Below, piece by piece: positions 13,884-20,226 of a stretch of DNA of 20,226 bases (position 1 is its first letter; every line of letters starts with the position of its first letter). Position numbers and translations under genes: made by a program. The stretch is from Acidimicrobiia bacterium UBA6912 (GTDB taxonomy: Bacteria > Actinomycetota > Acidimicrobiia > Spongiisociales > UBA5794), in contig DKBA01000137.1 in assembly GCA_002450985.1 (NCBI GenBank), positions 1,397-21,622 of the forward strand, read 5' to 3'. The notes under the pieces were generated by a model, which saw only the letters and a list, made by a program, of their open reading frames with translations, made no database searches and was not told the origin of the DNA.

Positions 13884-14855
13884 TCACCGGCTCTCGGGGA
13901 ACCACTCTCGGAGCCTGCGGAATCCCTCGTCGAGGGTGACCACCGGCTCCCAGTGCAGGGCCCGCCGGGTCTCGCGCTGATCGAACCAGTGGGCGGTGGC
14001 GAGCTGCTCGGCCAGAAAGCTGGTCATCGGCGGGTCGTCCTCGCGCCTGCGCCGTTCCCACCAGCGCTCGACGACCTGCCCTCCGGCCACGGCGACTGGG
14101 GTCGGGACGTGGACGCGAGGCGGGGGCAGCCCGGCGGCGGCGGTGATGCGGGTGAGGAGCTCGCGCACCGGTCGGGGCTCGCCGTTCGACACGACCAGGG
14201 CACGCCCTCCGAGCTGCGGGGCGCGGTCGACGGCCGCAACCAGGGCATCGGCGGCGTTGTCGAGATAGGTCGTGTCGATGAGTGCCGCCCCGGAGCCGAC
14301 GATGGCCAGCCTGCCGGCTCGGGCCCGTGCCACGATGCGGCCGACGAGTTGGGTGTCGCCGGGGCCCCACACCAGGTGAGGCCGGATCGCTACCACCGGC
14401 ATCGACGGGCGGCTCGCAGCGAGCGCGAGCAGCTCGGCGGCAGCCTTGCTCCTGGCGTAGTGCCCGCGAGCCGTGCTCGGTTCGGCCGGTCCGGCGCCGG
14501 CGCCCACGAGCGACGCCCCCGCATGGGCCACCGACGGCGACGAGACGTAGACGAACCGCCCGACCCCGGCGGCCTGCGCTGCCTCGACGACGGTGCGAGT
14601 GCCGTCGACGTTGGTGCGCACGAACTCGTCCCACGAGCCGGTGGCGGCGACCCGCGCCGCGAGATGCACGACCGCCTCGGCGCCGGCCACCGCCTCGGTC
14701 ACCGCCGCGGGATCGGCCACGTCGCCGAGGTGTTCGCGGATCCCGAGGCCGCTCGGCCTGCGCTGGAAGACGGTCACCGCGTCGCCGCGGTCGCGGAGGC
14801 GGCGAGCGACCGCCGCACCGAGCAGGCTGGTGCCGCCGGTGACGAGCACTCTCAC
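13884..14855 (-). CDS. oleD: OleD, NAD(P)H-dependent beta-keto acid reductase of olefin synthesis
   Basis: This 323-residue short-chain dehydrogenase/epimerase-type enzyme should reduce the beta-keto acid made by OleA to a beta-hydroxy acid. The nucleotide-binding motif TGGTSLLG is at residues 6-13, with NVDGTR near 82-87. The catalytic elements are Ser in VSSPSV (about 105-106) and the YxxxK pair Tyr133 and Lys137 in HYARSKAAAE. The C-terminal part (WFDQRETRRALHWEP) is typical of the 3-beta-hydroxysteroid-dehydrogenase-like subgroup that contains OleD. The GTG at 14855 overlaps the oleBC stop as GTGA; a longer in-frame extension upstream lies inside oleBC and has shadow-like composition. Outside an ole operon this would be called only an NAD-dependent epimerase; the context makes OleD likely. 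Confidence 0.9.
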   Translation of the reverse strand: MRVLVTGGTSLLGAAVARRLRDRGDAVTVFQRRPSGLGIREHLGDVADPAAVTEAVAGAEAVVHLAARVAATGSWDEFVRTNVDGTRTVVEAAQAAGVGRFVYVSSPSVAHAGASLVGAGAGPAEPSTARGHYARSKAAAELLALAASRPSMPVVAIRPHLVWGPGDTQLVGRIVARARAGRLAIVGSGAALIDTTYLDNAADALVAAVDRAPQLGGRALVVSNGEPRPVRELLTRITAAAGLPPPRVHVPTPVAVAGGQVVERWWERRRREDDPPMTSFLAEQLATAHWFDQRETRRALHWEPVVTLDEGFRRLREWFPESR

Positions 14856-17422
14856 AGGCGACCGATCCTGCCGCCTGCCAGCACCTGCTCCGCCCACGCC
14901 GCCACGCGGCCCCGTGCGATCTTCGAGTTGTGCCGTTTGTCCACGGGAAGCTCGGGAACCACCAGGACCGCGGCCACGTCGACGGCGACGGCGGCCCGCA
15001 CCATGTCGGTGAGCGCGGGGTCGGCCAGACGCGGGCGACGGGCTCCGGTTGCCTGCTGGAGGACGACGACCACCTGCTGAGTGCCCACGGGACCGACCCC
15101 GACTGCCGCCGCCAGCGCCACACCCGGTACGGATTCGGCGGCATGCTCCACCCCGACCGGCGTCACCGGCCCGGCCGCCGTGGCGATCACGTGCTGGAGA
15201 CGCCCCTCGATCCACAGCCGTCCCTGGTCGTCGAGATGGCCGACGTCGCCGCTGCGGTGCCACCCGGCGGGCGATGCGGAGGCGTGCTGCGTGACCCAGA
15301 GGCGGTCGTAGCCGTCCTTGACGTGGGCGGCGCGGATGCAGACCTCGCCGGTGCGGCCGGAGGCGTCGACCGGCGCCCCCACCGGTCGGCCCTCGTCATC
15401 GAGGGGGTCGATCATCACGTCGACGCCGGGGAGGGGCCGGCCGACGCAGACCCCGTTGCCGTCACCCGCCGCCTCGATACCCGCCAGGGTGATGTCGGCG
15501 ACGGGGAGCACCTCGGTCATTCCGTAGGGCGTGTGCGGTTCGGCATTGGGCATCAGCGCCGCGACGCGGCGCAGCAACGCCGGCGCCACGGGGGCGCCCG
15601 CCGACATCAGTAGCCGGACCCTGCCGAGCGCCTCACGTTGCGTCTCGGTGAGCTCGCCGGCCGTTGCCACGATGTTGCGCAACGCCGCAGGGGAGGCGAA
15701 CACGAGCGTCGCTGCGATCGCTTCGACGGCGGCGCCGAGAGCTCCGGCCCCGAGCGAGCCAGGCGCCGTCACCTCCATGGCGGGCACCACCGACGTGATA
15801 CCCATCGCCGCACCGTAGAGCGCAAACGGAGCGAAGGCGGCGACGAGGCGGTCGCCGGGCCGGATGCCGTACACCGCCATCAGCGCATCGACCTGCGCCT
15901 CCGCCTGACGGTGCCGGTAGCGGACGCCCTTTGCGGGCCCCGTCGCCCCCGACGTGAAGACGACGGCGGCGAGGTCGTCCGGCGATGGTGGGGGCGGGGC
16001 CGGCCGGGCCTCTCCCCGGTGCCGGATCGTGTCGAGCGTCGCCCACACGCCGAGCGCGCGCAGCCCGGCATCCGGCGTGGGCGACACCGCGATACGGCGA
16101 CCCGGCCAGCGCATCGCCTGTGCCGCCGCCAGGGCTCTCGTGACGCCGATGAGGTAGTCCGGCGCCGCGGCGGCCAGGGCGCGTCCCATCCCGCGCAGAC
16201 CGAGCCCGGCGTCGGCCACGACGGTCACGGCCCCCATCCGCCAGCAGGCGTAGAGGCACACGGTGAGATCGACGCCGGGGGGCACCAGCAATGCCACCCG
16301 GTCGCCCTTGCGCACGCCCGAAGCCTGCAGGCCGGCGGCGACCCGCCTCACGTCGGCGGCGAGCGAAGAGAACGTCGCGGTCCGGGCCGGCCCGTCCGGG
16401 GTCATCTCGACGACGGCGACTCCGCGATCCATCGCGTTGCGATCGAGCGCCCCCCACAGCGACGCCCGCTCCGGCCGCGACGCCGGCGGGGGAGGGGTGT
16501 CCGCATCACGTGCGTTCACCCAGGACAGGACGGCCCCCGCCACGTCGGCGTCCTCAGGGACGTAGTGGTTGGCGCCGACGAACCGGTGGACGTCCGCCTG
16601 CGGCAGCCTCGCCTCCAGGTCGTGCAGGTAGCGGTCGGAGAACACCGGGTCGGACGGTCCCCACAGCAGCAGCGCGGGCACGTCGGCGAGGTCGGCGAGC
16701 CCGGCGGCCACCTCGTCGAGGGCGGCGGCGCTGGGATGGTCGGCCTCGAGAGGGATGTCGGCGACGAACGCTCCGATCGCCGCCCTGCGGTCCGGAGTGC
16801 GGTAGGGAGCGAGGTAGGCGTCCTGCACGTCGGGAGGCGGCGCCGGACGGGACAGGCGCAACGCACCGCGGGCGAAGGCGGTGGTGCGCACGGTCGCCGT
16901 GTCGAGCATGGCAGGGCTGCGCGCCAGGCGGATGAGACGCGGCGCCGGCGAGCCCTCAGGCTGGTGGACGGCCGTGTTGGTGAGGACCATGCCGGCGAGC
17001 TGATCCCGGTGGCGGTGGGCCCAACCGAGCGAGATGGGGCCGCCCCAATCGTGGGCGACGGTCACGACCGGGCCGGTGAGCTCGAGCGCGTCGGTGAGGG
17101 CCTCGAGGTCGGCGATGCGCTGCGCCAGCCGCCGCACCGTGCCGGTGCGCTCGGAGAAGCCCATGTCGAGATGGTCGGGGGCGACGACCCGGGTGCCCGG
17201 CCCGGCTCTGGCGAGCAGGTTGCGCCACAGATACGACCAGGACGGGTTGCCGTGCACGCAGAGCAGGGTCAGATCGGGCTCGGCGACACCGTTGTCGAGG
17301 ACGTGGAATGTGCGCCCGGTCCCGTCGAGGCCCGGAGCGAGCACCAGGCGCGACCACGCCGGGTCGAGGCCGGCGAGACCCGATGGGGGAAGCGATGCGG
17401 CTGCGGCGGCGCCGCTCGTCAC
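14852..17422 (-). CDS. oleBC: OleBC fusion: beta-lactone decarboxylase plus beta-lactone synthetase
   Basis: This 856-residue fusion carries two consecutive steps of olefin synthesis. The N-terminal OleB half (about 20-305) is an alpha/beta-hydrolase of the haloalkane-dehalogenase type, with the oxyanion-loop motif HGNPSWSYLW at 57-66, nucleophile Asp125 in HDWGG and catalytic His286 in NHYVPED. It decarboxylates beta-lactones to olefins. After a proline-rich linker (about 308-315), the OleC half (about 318-856) is an AMP-ligase-fold enzyme with P-loop FTSGATGPAKG at 489-499, YGMTE at 633-637, SGDVG at 724-728 and C-terminal Lys834 in HNSKIARG. It converts beta-hydroxy acids to beta-lactones using ATP. 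The GTG at 17422 overlaps the oleA stop as GTGA (a GTG at 17425 is also possible). Such fusions are known from actinobacteria. Confidence 0.93.
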   Translation of the reverse strand: MTSGAAAAASLPPSGLAGLDPAWSRLVLAPGLDGTGRTFHVLDNGVAEPDLTLLCVHGNPSWSYLWRNLLARAGPGTRVVAPDHLDMGFSERTGTVRRLAQRIADLEALTDALELTGPVVTVAHDWGGPISLGWAHRHRDQLAGMVLTNTAVHQPEGSPAPRLIRLARSPAMLDTATVRTTAFARGALRLSRPAPPPDVQDAYLAPYRTPDRRAAIGAFVADIPLEADHPSAAALDEVAAGLADLADVPALLLWGPSDPVFSDRYLHDLEARLPQADVHRFVGANHYVPEDADVAGAVLSWVNARDADTPPPPASRPERASLWGALDRNAMDRGVAVVEMTPDGPARTATFSSLAADVRRVAAGLQASGVRKGDRVALLVPPGVDLTVCLYACWRMGAVTVVADAGLGLRGMGRALAAAAPDYLIGVTRALAAAQAMRWPGRRIAVSPTPDAGLRALGVWATLDTIRHRGEARPAPPPPSPDDLAAVVFTSGATGPAKGVRYRHRQAEAQVDALMAVYGIRPGDRLVAAFAPFALYGAAMGITSVVPAMEVTAPGSLGAGALGAAVEAIAATLVFASPAALRNIVATAGELTETQREALGRVRLLMSAGAPVAPALLRRVAALMPNAEPHTPYGMTEVLPVADITLAGIEAAGDGNGVCVGRPLPGVDVMIDPLDDEGRPVGAPVDASGRTGEVCIRAAHVKDGYDRLWVTQHASASPAGWHRSGDVGHLDDQGRLWIEGRLQHVIATAAGPVTPVGVEHAAESVPGVALAAAVGVGPVGTQQVVVVLQQATGARRPRLADPALTDMVRAAVAVDVAAVLVVPELPVDKRHNSKIARGRVAAWAEQVLAGGRIGRL

Positions 17423-18444
17423 CACAGGATCTCGGTGGCCATCGCGTTGATGCCCGACCCGATGCCCAGCAACAGCACGCGGTCGCCGGGTCGCAGCGAG
17501 GCGGCCTCCTCGGCGAGGGTGATCGGCACCGAGGCGGGACCCACGTTGCCGAGCGTCGGGAACGTGAGCGGCGCCTTGTCGCGGTCGATGCCGAGCACGT
17601 CGCACATCATCGAGGTGTGCACCTGCGACACCTGGTGGATGATGTAGCGGTCCATCTCCAGCCAGCCGTTGGCGTCGAGGTCGACCTCGGCCCACGACTT
17701 CTTGGCGAGGTGCAGTCCGGCGTCGAGCAGCGCCTTCGTGTCGGTGCGCATCTGGTCCAGCGTGCCGATGCAGATCTTGTAGTGGCTCGTGTCGGCCTGG
17801 CTGATGCCGCCGATCACCCGGTGGCTGCCCGGGTTCTCGGAATGCCGGCCGAGCACCATGGCGGCGGCCCCGGACCCGAGCGTGAGCGAGGCGAACTCGG
17901 CGAAGAGGTCGGCGATGGTGGCGTCCTCCGAGGCGAGGCGATCGAGGGTGGCGAGCTGGGTGTGGCGGCTGCCCTCGCCGTCGACGATGAGGGCGTAGTC
18001 GATCTGGCCGGCGTCGATCATCGTGCCGGCGATCTGGATCCCGTTCATGAAGCCGAGGCAGGCGTTGGCGAGGTCGAAGTTGAGGCAGGAGCTCGGCAGG
18101 TCCAGCATGGCGTGCACCGCCACCGCCGCGGAAGGCTCGAGGTGAGCACGGCACACCGAGGTGTCGATGAGGAGCCCGATGCGGCTGGGGTCGATCCCGG
18201 CCTCGTCGATCGCCTTCTGCCCCGCCTTAGCGGCGGCCTCGGCAAAGCTCACTTCCTCCGGCCACCACCGCCGTTCCCGGATGCCCGCCAGGCTCTCGAG
18301 GAGCCCGGGCTGGGTGCCGAGCCGGGCGTAGGTGCCGCCGAGTCGTTCGTCGAACTGCGCCGAGGTGACCACCTCGGGGGCGTGGACGGCGACGACCGAG
18401 ATGATCGCCGTATCGGTGTGGGTGTGGGTGGCGTTGCCGTGCAT
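17419..18444 (-). CDS. oleA: OleA, thiolase-fold acyl-CoA condensing enzyme
   Basis: This 341-residue thiolase-superfamily enzyme (KAS III-like) joins two long-chain acyl-CoAs into a beta-keto acid, the first step of long-chain olefin synthesis. The catalytic set is complete: Cys129 in NACLGF, His270 in YIIHQVS, Asn300 in LGNVGPASV, and Glu103 in RAHLEPS, which matches the OleA-specific glutamate that acts as general base. Spacing between these four agrees closely with the well-studied Xanthomonas enzyme. The N-terminus has a short His-rich run (MHGNATHTHTDT). GGAAG lies about 8 bases upstream of the ATG at 18444. It heads the oleA-oleBC-oleD operon; a possible promoter lies in the 119-base gap upstream, with GACAAT as a weak -10. 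Assignment is confident. Confidence 0.94.
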   Translation of the reverse strand: MHGNATHTHTDTAIISVVAVHAPEVVTSAQFDERLGGTYARLGTQPGLLESLAGIRERRWWPEEVSFAEAAAKAGQKAIDEAGIDPSRIGLLIDTSVCRAHLEPSAAVAVHAMLDLPSSCLNFDLANACLGFMNGIQIAGTMIDAGQIDYALIVDGEGSRHTQLATLDRLASEDATIADLFAEFASLTLGSGAAAMVLGRHSENPGSHRVIGGISQADTSHYKICIGTLDQMRTDTKALLDAGLHLAKKSWAEVDLDANGWLEMDRYIIHQVSQVHTSMMCDVLGIDRDKAPLTFPTLGNVGPASVPITLAEEAASLRPGDRVLLLGIGSGINAMATEILW

Positions 18445-18563
18445 CCTCGGTCTTCCGGTGGGGGTCAGGGGGCGAGGAATTGTCGCACGGCAACGATCGC
18501 TTCACGAACCGAAACGCGGCGGAAGCCTACGGCCACCGGCACGCCGGCCCCATTCTCGGCGGC

Positions 18564-18794
18564 TCAGGTCCTGACGACGGGGGAGCGTGCCCGCAGGTAG
18601 GCGACCTGGCACTCGCAGAAGTCGGGGTGGTGCTCGCAGATCTTCCAGTCGGCGAGGCCGTGCTCCGCCTCCCGCCGGATCTGCGCCACCTCCCGCTCGA
18701 TCGATTCCTCCATCGATCCGGGGCGGACCACCATGAACGCCAGCCACCCGAGCATCGCAACGGCTGCCGCTGCGATGAGTACCGGAATCACCAT
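18564..18794 (-). CDS. Small single-pass membrane protein with Cys/His cluster
   Basis: This 76-residue protein has one hydrophobic segment (VIPVLIAAAAVAMLGWLAFM, residues 2-21), a charged helix rich in Glu and Arg (about 28-47), and a compact Cys/His motif KICEHHPDFCECQ with Cys53, His55, His56, Cys60 and Cys62. The motif could bind a metal or form disulfides. A GAGG-containing site about 6 bases upstream fixes the ATG at 18794; a longer frame from 18881 has no such support. It lies 119 bases upstream of oleA on the same strand, so it may or may not belong to that operon. I do not recognise the family; a membrane tether for the Ole enzyme complex or an unrelated protein are both possible. 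Confidence 0.6.
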   Translation of the reverse strand: MVIPVLIAAAAVAMLGWLAFMVVRPGSMEESIEREVAQIRREAEHGLADWKICEHHPDFCECQVAYLRARSPVVRT

Positions 18795-18818
18795 CTTCCA
18801 CCTCGCTCCGCCCGCCCG

Positions 18819-18834
18819 GCCGGCCCGGGCCGGC
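18819..18834. repeat. 16-bp perfect palindrome in leader of the small membrane protein gene
   Basis: GCCGGCCC at 18819-18826 is followed directly by its reverse complement GGGCCGGC. A second weaker inverted repeat, GTGAC-TGCC-GTCAC, lies at 18844-18857. Both sit upstream of the ATG at 18794. They could be regulatory, but GC-only palindromes are common by chance in this base composition. Confidence 0.35.
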
Positions 18835-18941
18835 GTCTGGAACGTGACTGCCGTCACCGTACGCCACACTCGATCACCCACCCAGGGCCGCAGGACACGA
18901 TCTCGCGCGTGCCGGTCCCGGCGTGGGAGGTACGAATGACC

Positions 18942-18953
18942 CTGCCGCGGCAG
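18942..18953. repeat. 12-bp palindrome CTGCCGCGGCAG
   Basis: A perfect, spacer-free palindrome lies just beyond the terminator hairpin. It might add a second stem to the terminator of the 19011 gene, or be chance. Confidence 0.3.
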
Positions 18954-18958
18954 CGGGT

Positions 18959-18995
18959 ATCGAGGGGGCCCCTCCGGCGGAGAGGCCCCCTCGAT
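18959..18995 (-). terminator. Strong hairpin terminator downstream of the exported-protein gene
   Basis: ATCGAGGGGGCC at 18959-18970 pairs perfectly with GGCCCCCTCGAT at 18984-18995 across a 13-base loop that itself contains CTCC-GGC-GGAG. The stem begins 15 bases after the stop codon at 19011-19013. No T-run follows on the minus strand, as is usual for many actinobacterial hairpin terminators. It separates this gene from the small membrane protein gene. Confidence 0.75.
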
Positions 18996-19010
18996 GCGGA
19001 CGGCGAAGTC

Positions 19011-20226
19011 CTACGAGCAGCCGGGCATGCGGAAGCTTGCGATACGCGTCTGCCACGGAGCCGTGGTCGGGGCGGTCGGGTCGACCGGGAAGCCGGACAC
19101 CTCGTAGTACTCGTTGACGTACCAGAAGGTGCAGTCGTCCACCGGGTCGATGTTCATCGACGTGTAGTCGCCCCACCGGGAGTTGGTGGTGGTCTGCACG
19201 CCGGTGCCGTTGACGATCACCCCCTCGGCCTGGGTCATCATCCCGAGTGGGTCACCCGCCAGGCGCCCGGTGTAGCGAATGCCTGGGTAGACGTCGACGC
19301 CGTTGACGACGCTGTAGCCGACCGCCATGTTCCCCTGCTTGTCCTGGGCGATGCTGCCCATCCAGCGGTTGACCCCGTCGTTGGGTGCGTAGGTGCCCTG
19401 CTGGTACAGCGAGTACACGCCGGCGGCGTCGCGGCGGATCTCGTACCAGCGCACGCCGGCGATGCCGGGCATCGCCTCGACCGACTGATTCGTGACGAGC
19501 GCCTCGTAGTCCTTGAAGTTCCGGTAGGCGAGGCGCCACGTCGGGCGTTGCCGGTAGGACAAGACGTCGAGGAACTGCGTCGGGTTGGCGATCCCGGGCT
19601 GGGGGAGACAGTCACGGGACGTCGGGGCGCACGGGAAGATCGAGTCGAACGAGGCCACCGGCAATTGTGCCGCCAGTGTCAGTGACGCCTCCGGCGTCGA
19701 CTTCCATTTCACGCTCAGGTCCCACACGTTGAGCGCATCGAACGTCGCCCCGTAGCCTCCGCCGTCGTCCTGGGTGCCCACCAGCGGGATGGCGGCGGCG
19801 TTCTTCGGCTTCTGCTTCCCATCGATGTCCGCCGGCAGCAATCCGTCACCGACGAGTGGCAGGAGGGTGGGGTCATTGCCGTCGATGAAGAAGCTGACGG
19901 ACCTCGCGTTCGGGTCGCCGTCCTTCATCTTGTTCAGGTCGAGCGCATAGACCCCGATCCCGTACTCGATGGTCGGGCCGAACTCCCGGGTGGTGATCAC
20001 GTACGAGTCGCGCCAGACGCCGTACTTCGGGTAGTCGGGGAAGAAGTTCCCCGTGGTGAAGGCGTAGCGGTAGTACGCCCCGGTGGGGTCACCCGTCTGG
20101 GAGATCGCCACGCAGTTGTAGAAGACGTCGTTCTGGGGGTCCGTGGTGAAGCGCGTGGTGAACTGCGAGAGGATCCACCGGTCGTTGAACTGGTCGTACA
20201 GCACGATCGGGTCGCCGGACGGATCG
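19011..20226 (-). CDS. Large, probably exported protein of unknown function (5' end outside window)
   Basis: The visible 404 residues are the C-terminal part; the frame is open to the window edge (DPSGDPIVLYDQF at the edge), so the start and any signal peptide are missing. The sequence is strand-rich and aromatic, with repeated blocks such as DRWILSQF, NVWDLSVKW, YRNFKDYEALVTNQSV, RWYEIRRD, YSLYQQGTYAP and DCTFWYVNEYYE, and paired cysteines (FPCAPTSRDC, and DDC with the terminal PGCS). This looks like a beta-propeller or similar extracellular domain of a family that I recall in many large secreted bacterial proteins without a known role. A strong hairpin terminator follows 15 bases after the stop. 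Export is inferred from the cysteine pattern and family resemblance, not from a visible signal. Confidence 0.85.
   Translation of the reverse strand, partial: DPSGDPIVLYDQFNDRWILSQFTTRFTTDPQNDVFYNCVAISQTGDPTGAYYRYAFTTGNFFPDYPKYGVWRDSYVITTREFGPTIEYGIGVYALDLNKMKDGDPNARSVSFFIDGNDPTLLPLVGDGLLPADIDGKQKPKNAAAIPLVGTQDDGGGYGATFDALNVWDLSVKWKSTPEASLTLAAQLPVASFDSIFPCAPTSRDCLPQPGIANPTQFLDVLSYRQRPTWRLAYRNFKDYEALVTNQSVEAMPGIAGVRWYEIRRDAAGVYSLYQQGTYAPNDGVNRWMGSIAQDKQGNMAVGYSVVNGVDVYPGIRYTGRLAGDPLGMMTQAEGVIVNGTGVQTTTNSRWGDYTSMNIDPVDDCTFWYVNEYYEVSGFPVDPTAPTTAPWQTRIASFRMPGCS

Noticed and set aside
15638..17647. A 669-codon plus-strand open frame across oleBC
   Set aside because: Antisense to a well-defined two-domain enzyme; His/Arg/Gly-rich with no recognisable motif.
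18550..18575. Possible hairpin CCGG-CACG-CCGG near the end of the small membrane protein gene region
   Set aside because: Four-base stem of pure GC, expected by chance and not well placed after the stop at 18564.
18936..19685. Plus-strand frame with GGGAGG before an ATG at 18936
   Set aside because: The Shine-Dalgarno looks good, but the frame runs through the terminator hairpin and antisense to the exported-protein gene, and its translation is Arg/Val/Gly-rich without any domain.

Overview
This is a GC-rich, densely coded window whose genes overlap or abut, use GTG starts often, and give long spurious open frames on the opposite strand. This points to a high-GC actinobacterium. The oleA-oleBC-oleD order with fused oleB and oleC is the arrangement known from actinobacteria. 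An acidimicrobial lineage is possible but cannot be shown from the sequence alone. No rRNA, tRNA, CRISPR array, insertion sequence or phage integration machinery was seen.

Layout. (1) 44-1644, minus: a TPR/SEC-C zinc-binding protein coupled by an ATGA overlap to a pRiA4b ORF-3-like protein. (2) 1710-2367, plus: a Phd/VapC-type toxin-antitoxin pair behind two copies of a 9-bp palindromic operator. (3) 2453-3202, plus: a short SARP-type regulator whose 3' end overlaps the last gene of the next operon tail to tail. (4) 3170-9433, minus: a tight five-gene operon. In transcription order it encodes a 1133-residue uncharacterised protein, a 323-residue and a 152-residue unknown, an M64-type metallopeptidase, and an 84-residue protein that is a stand-alone copy of the peptidase's C-terminal domain. 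This is the best candidate for an undescribed system. (5) 9590-10138, plus: a Uma2-family nuclease-like protein, divergent from that operon, with a perfect 8+3+8 inverted repeat between the two. (6) 10157-13837, minus: an FbpABC/AfuABC-type (probably ferric iron) ABC importer: lipoprotein, fused two-domain permease, ATPase. (7) 13884-18444, minus: a complete long-chain olefin pathway, oleA, oleBC fusion and oleD, joined by GTGA overlaps. (8) 18564-18794, minus: a small membrane protein with a Cys/His cluster, just upstream of oleA. (9) 19011-20226, minus: the C-terminal part of a large, probably exported protein that runs off the window, followed by a strong hairpin terminator.

How the genes work together. 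OleA condenses two acyl-CoAs, OleD reduces the beta-keto acid, the OleC half makes a beta-lactone and the OleB half decarboxylates it to a cis-olefin; all active-site motifs are intact. The ABC genes form one importer. The five-gene operon has no assignable pathway. None of its products has a recognisable signal peptide, although its peptidase family is usually thought of as extracellular. The shared C-terminal domain suggests that the peptidase and the 84-residue protein bind the same partner, possibly the 1133-residue protein (inference). No stretch over 300 bases lacks a gene; the longest gap is 18795-19010, which holds the terminator and some palindromes.
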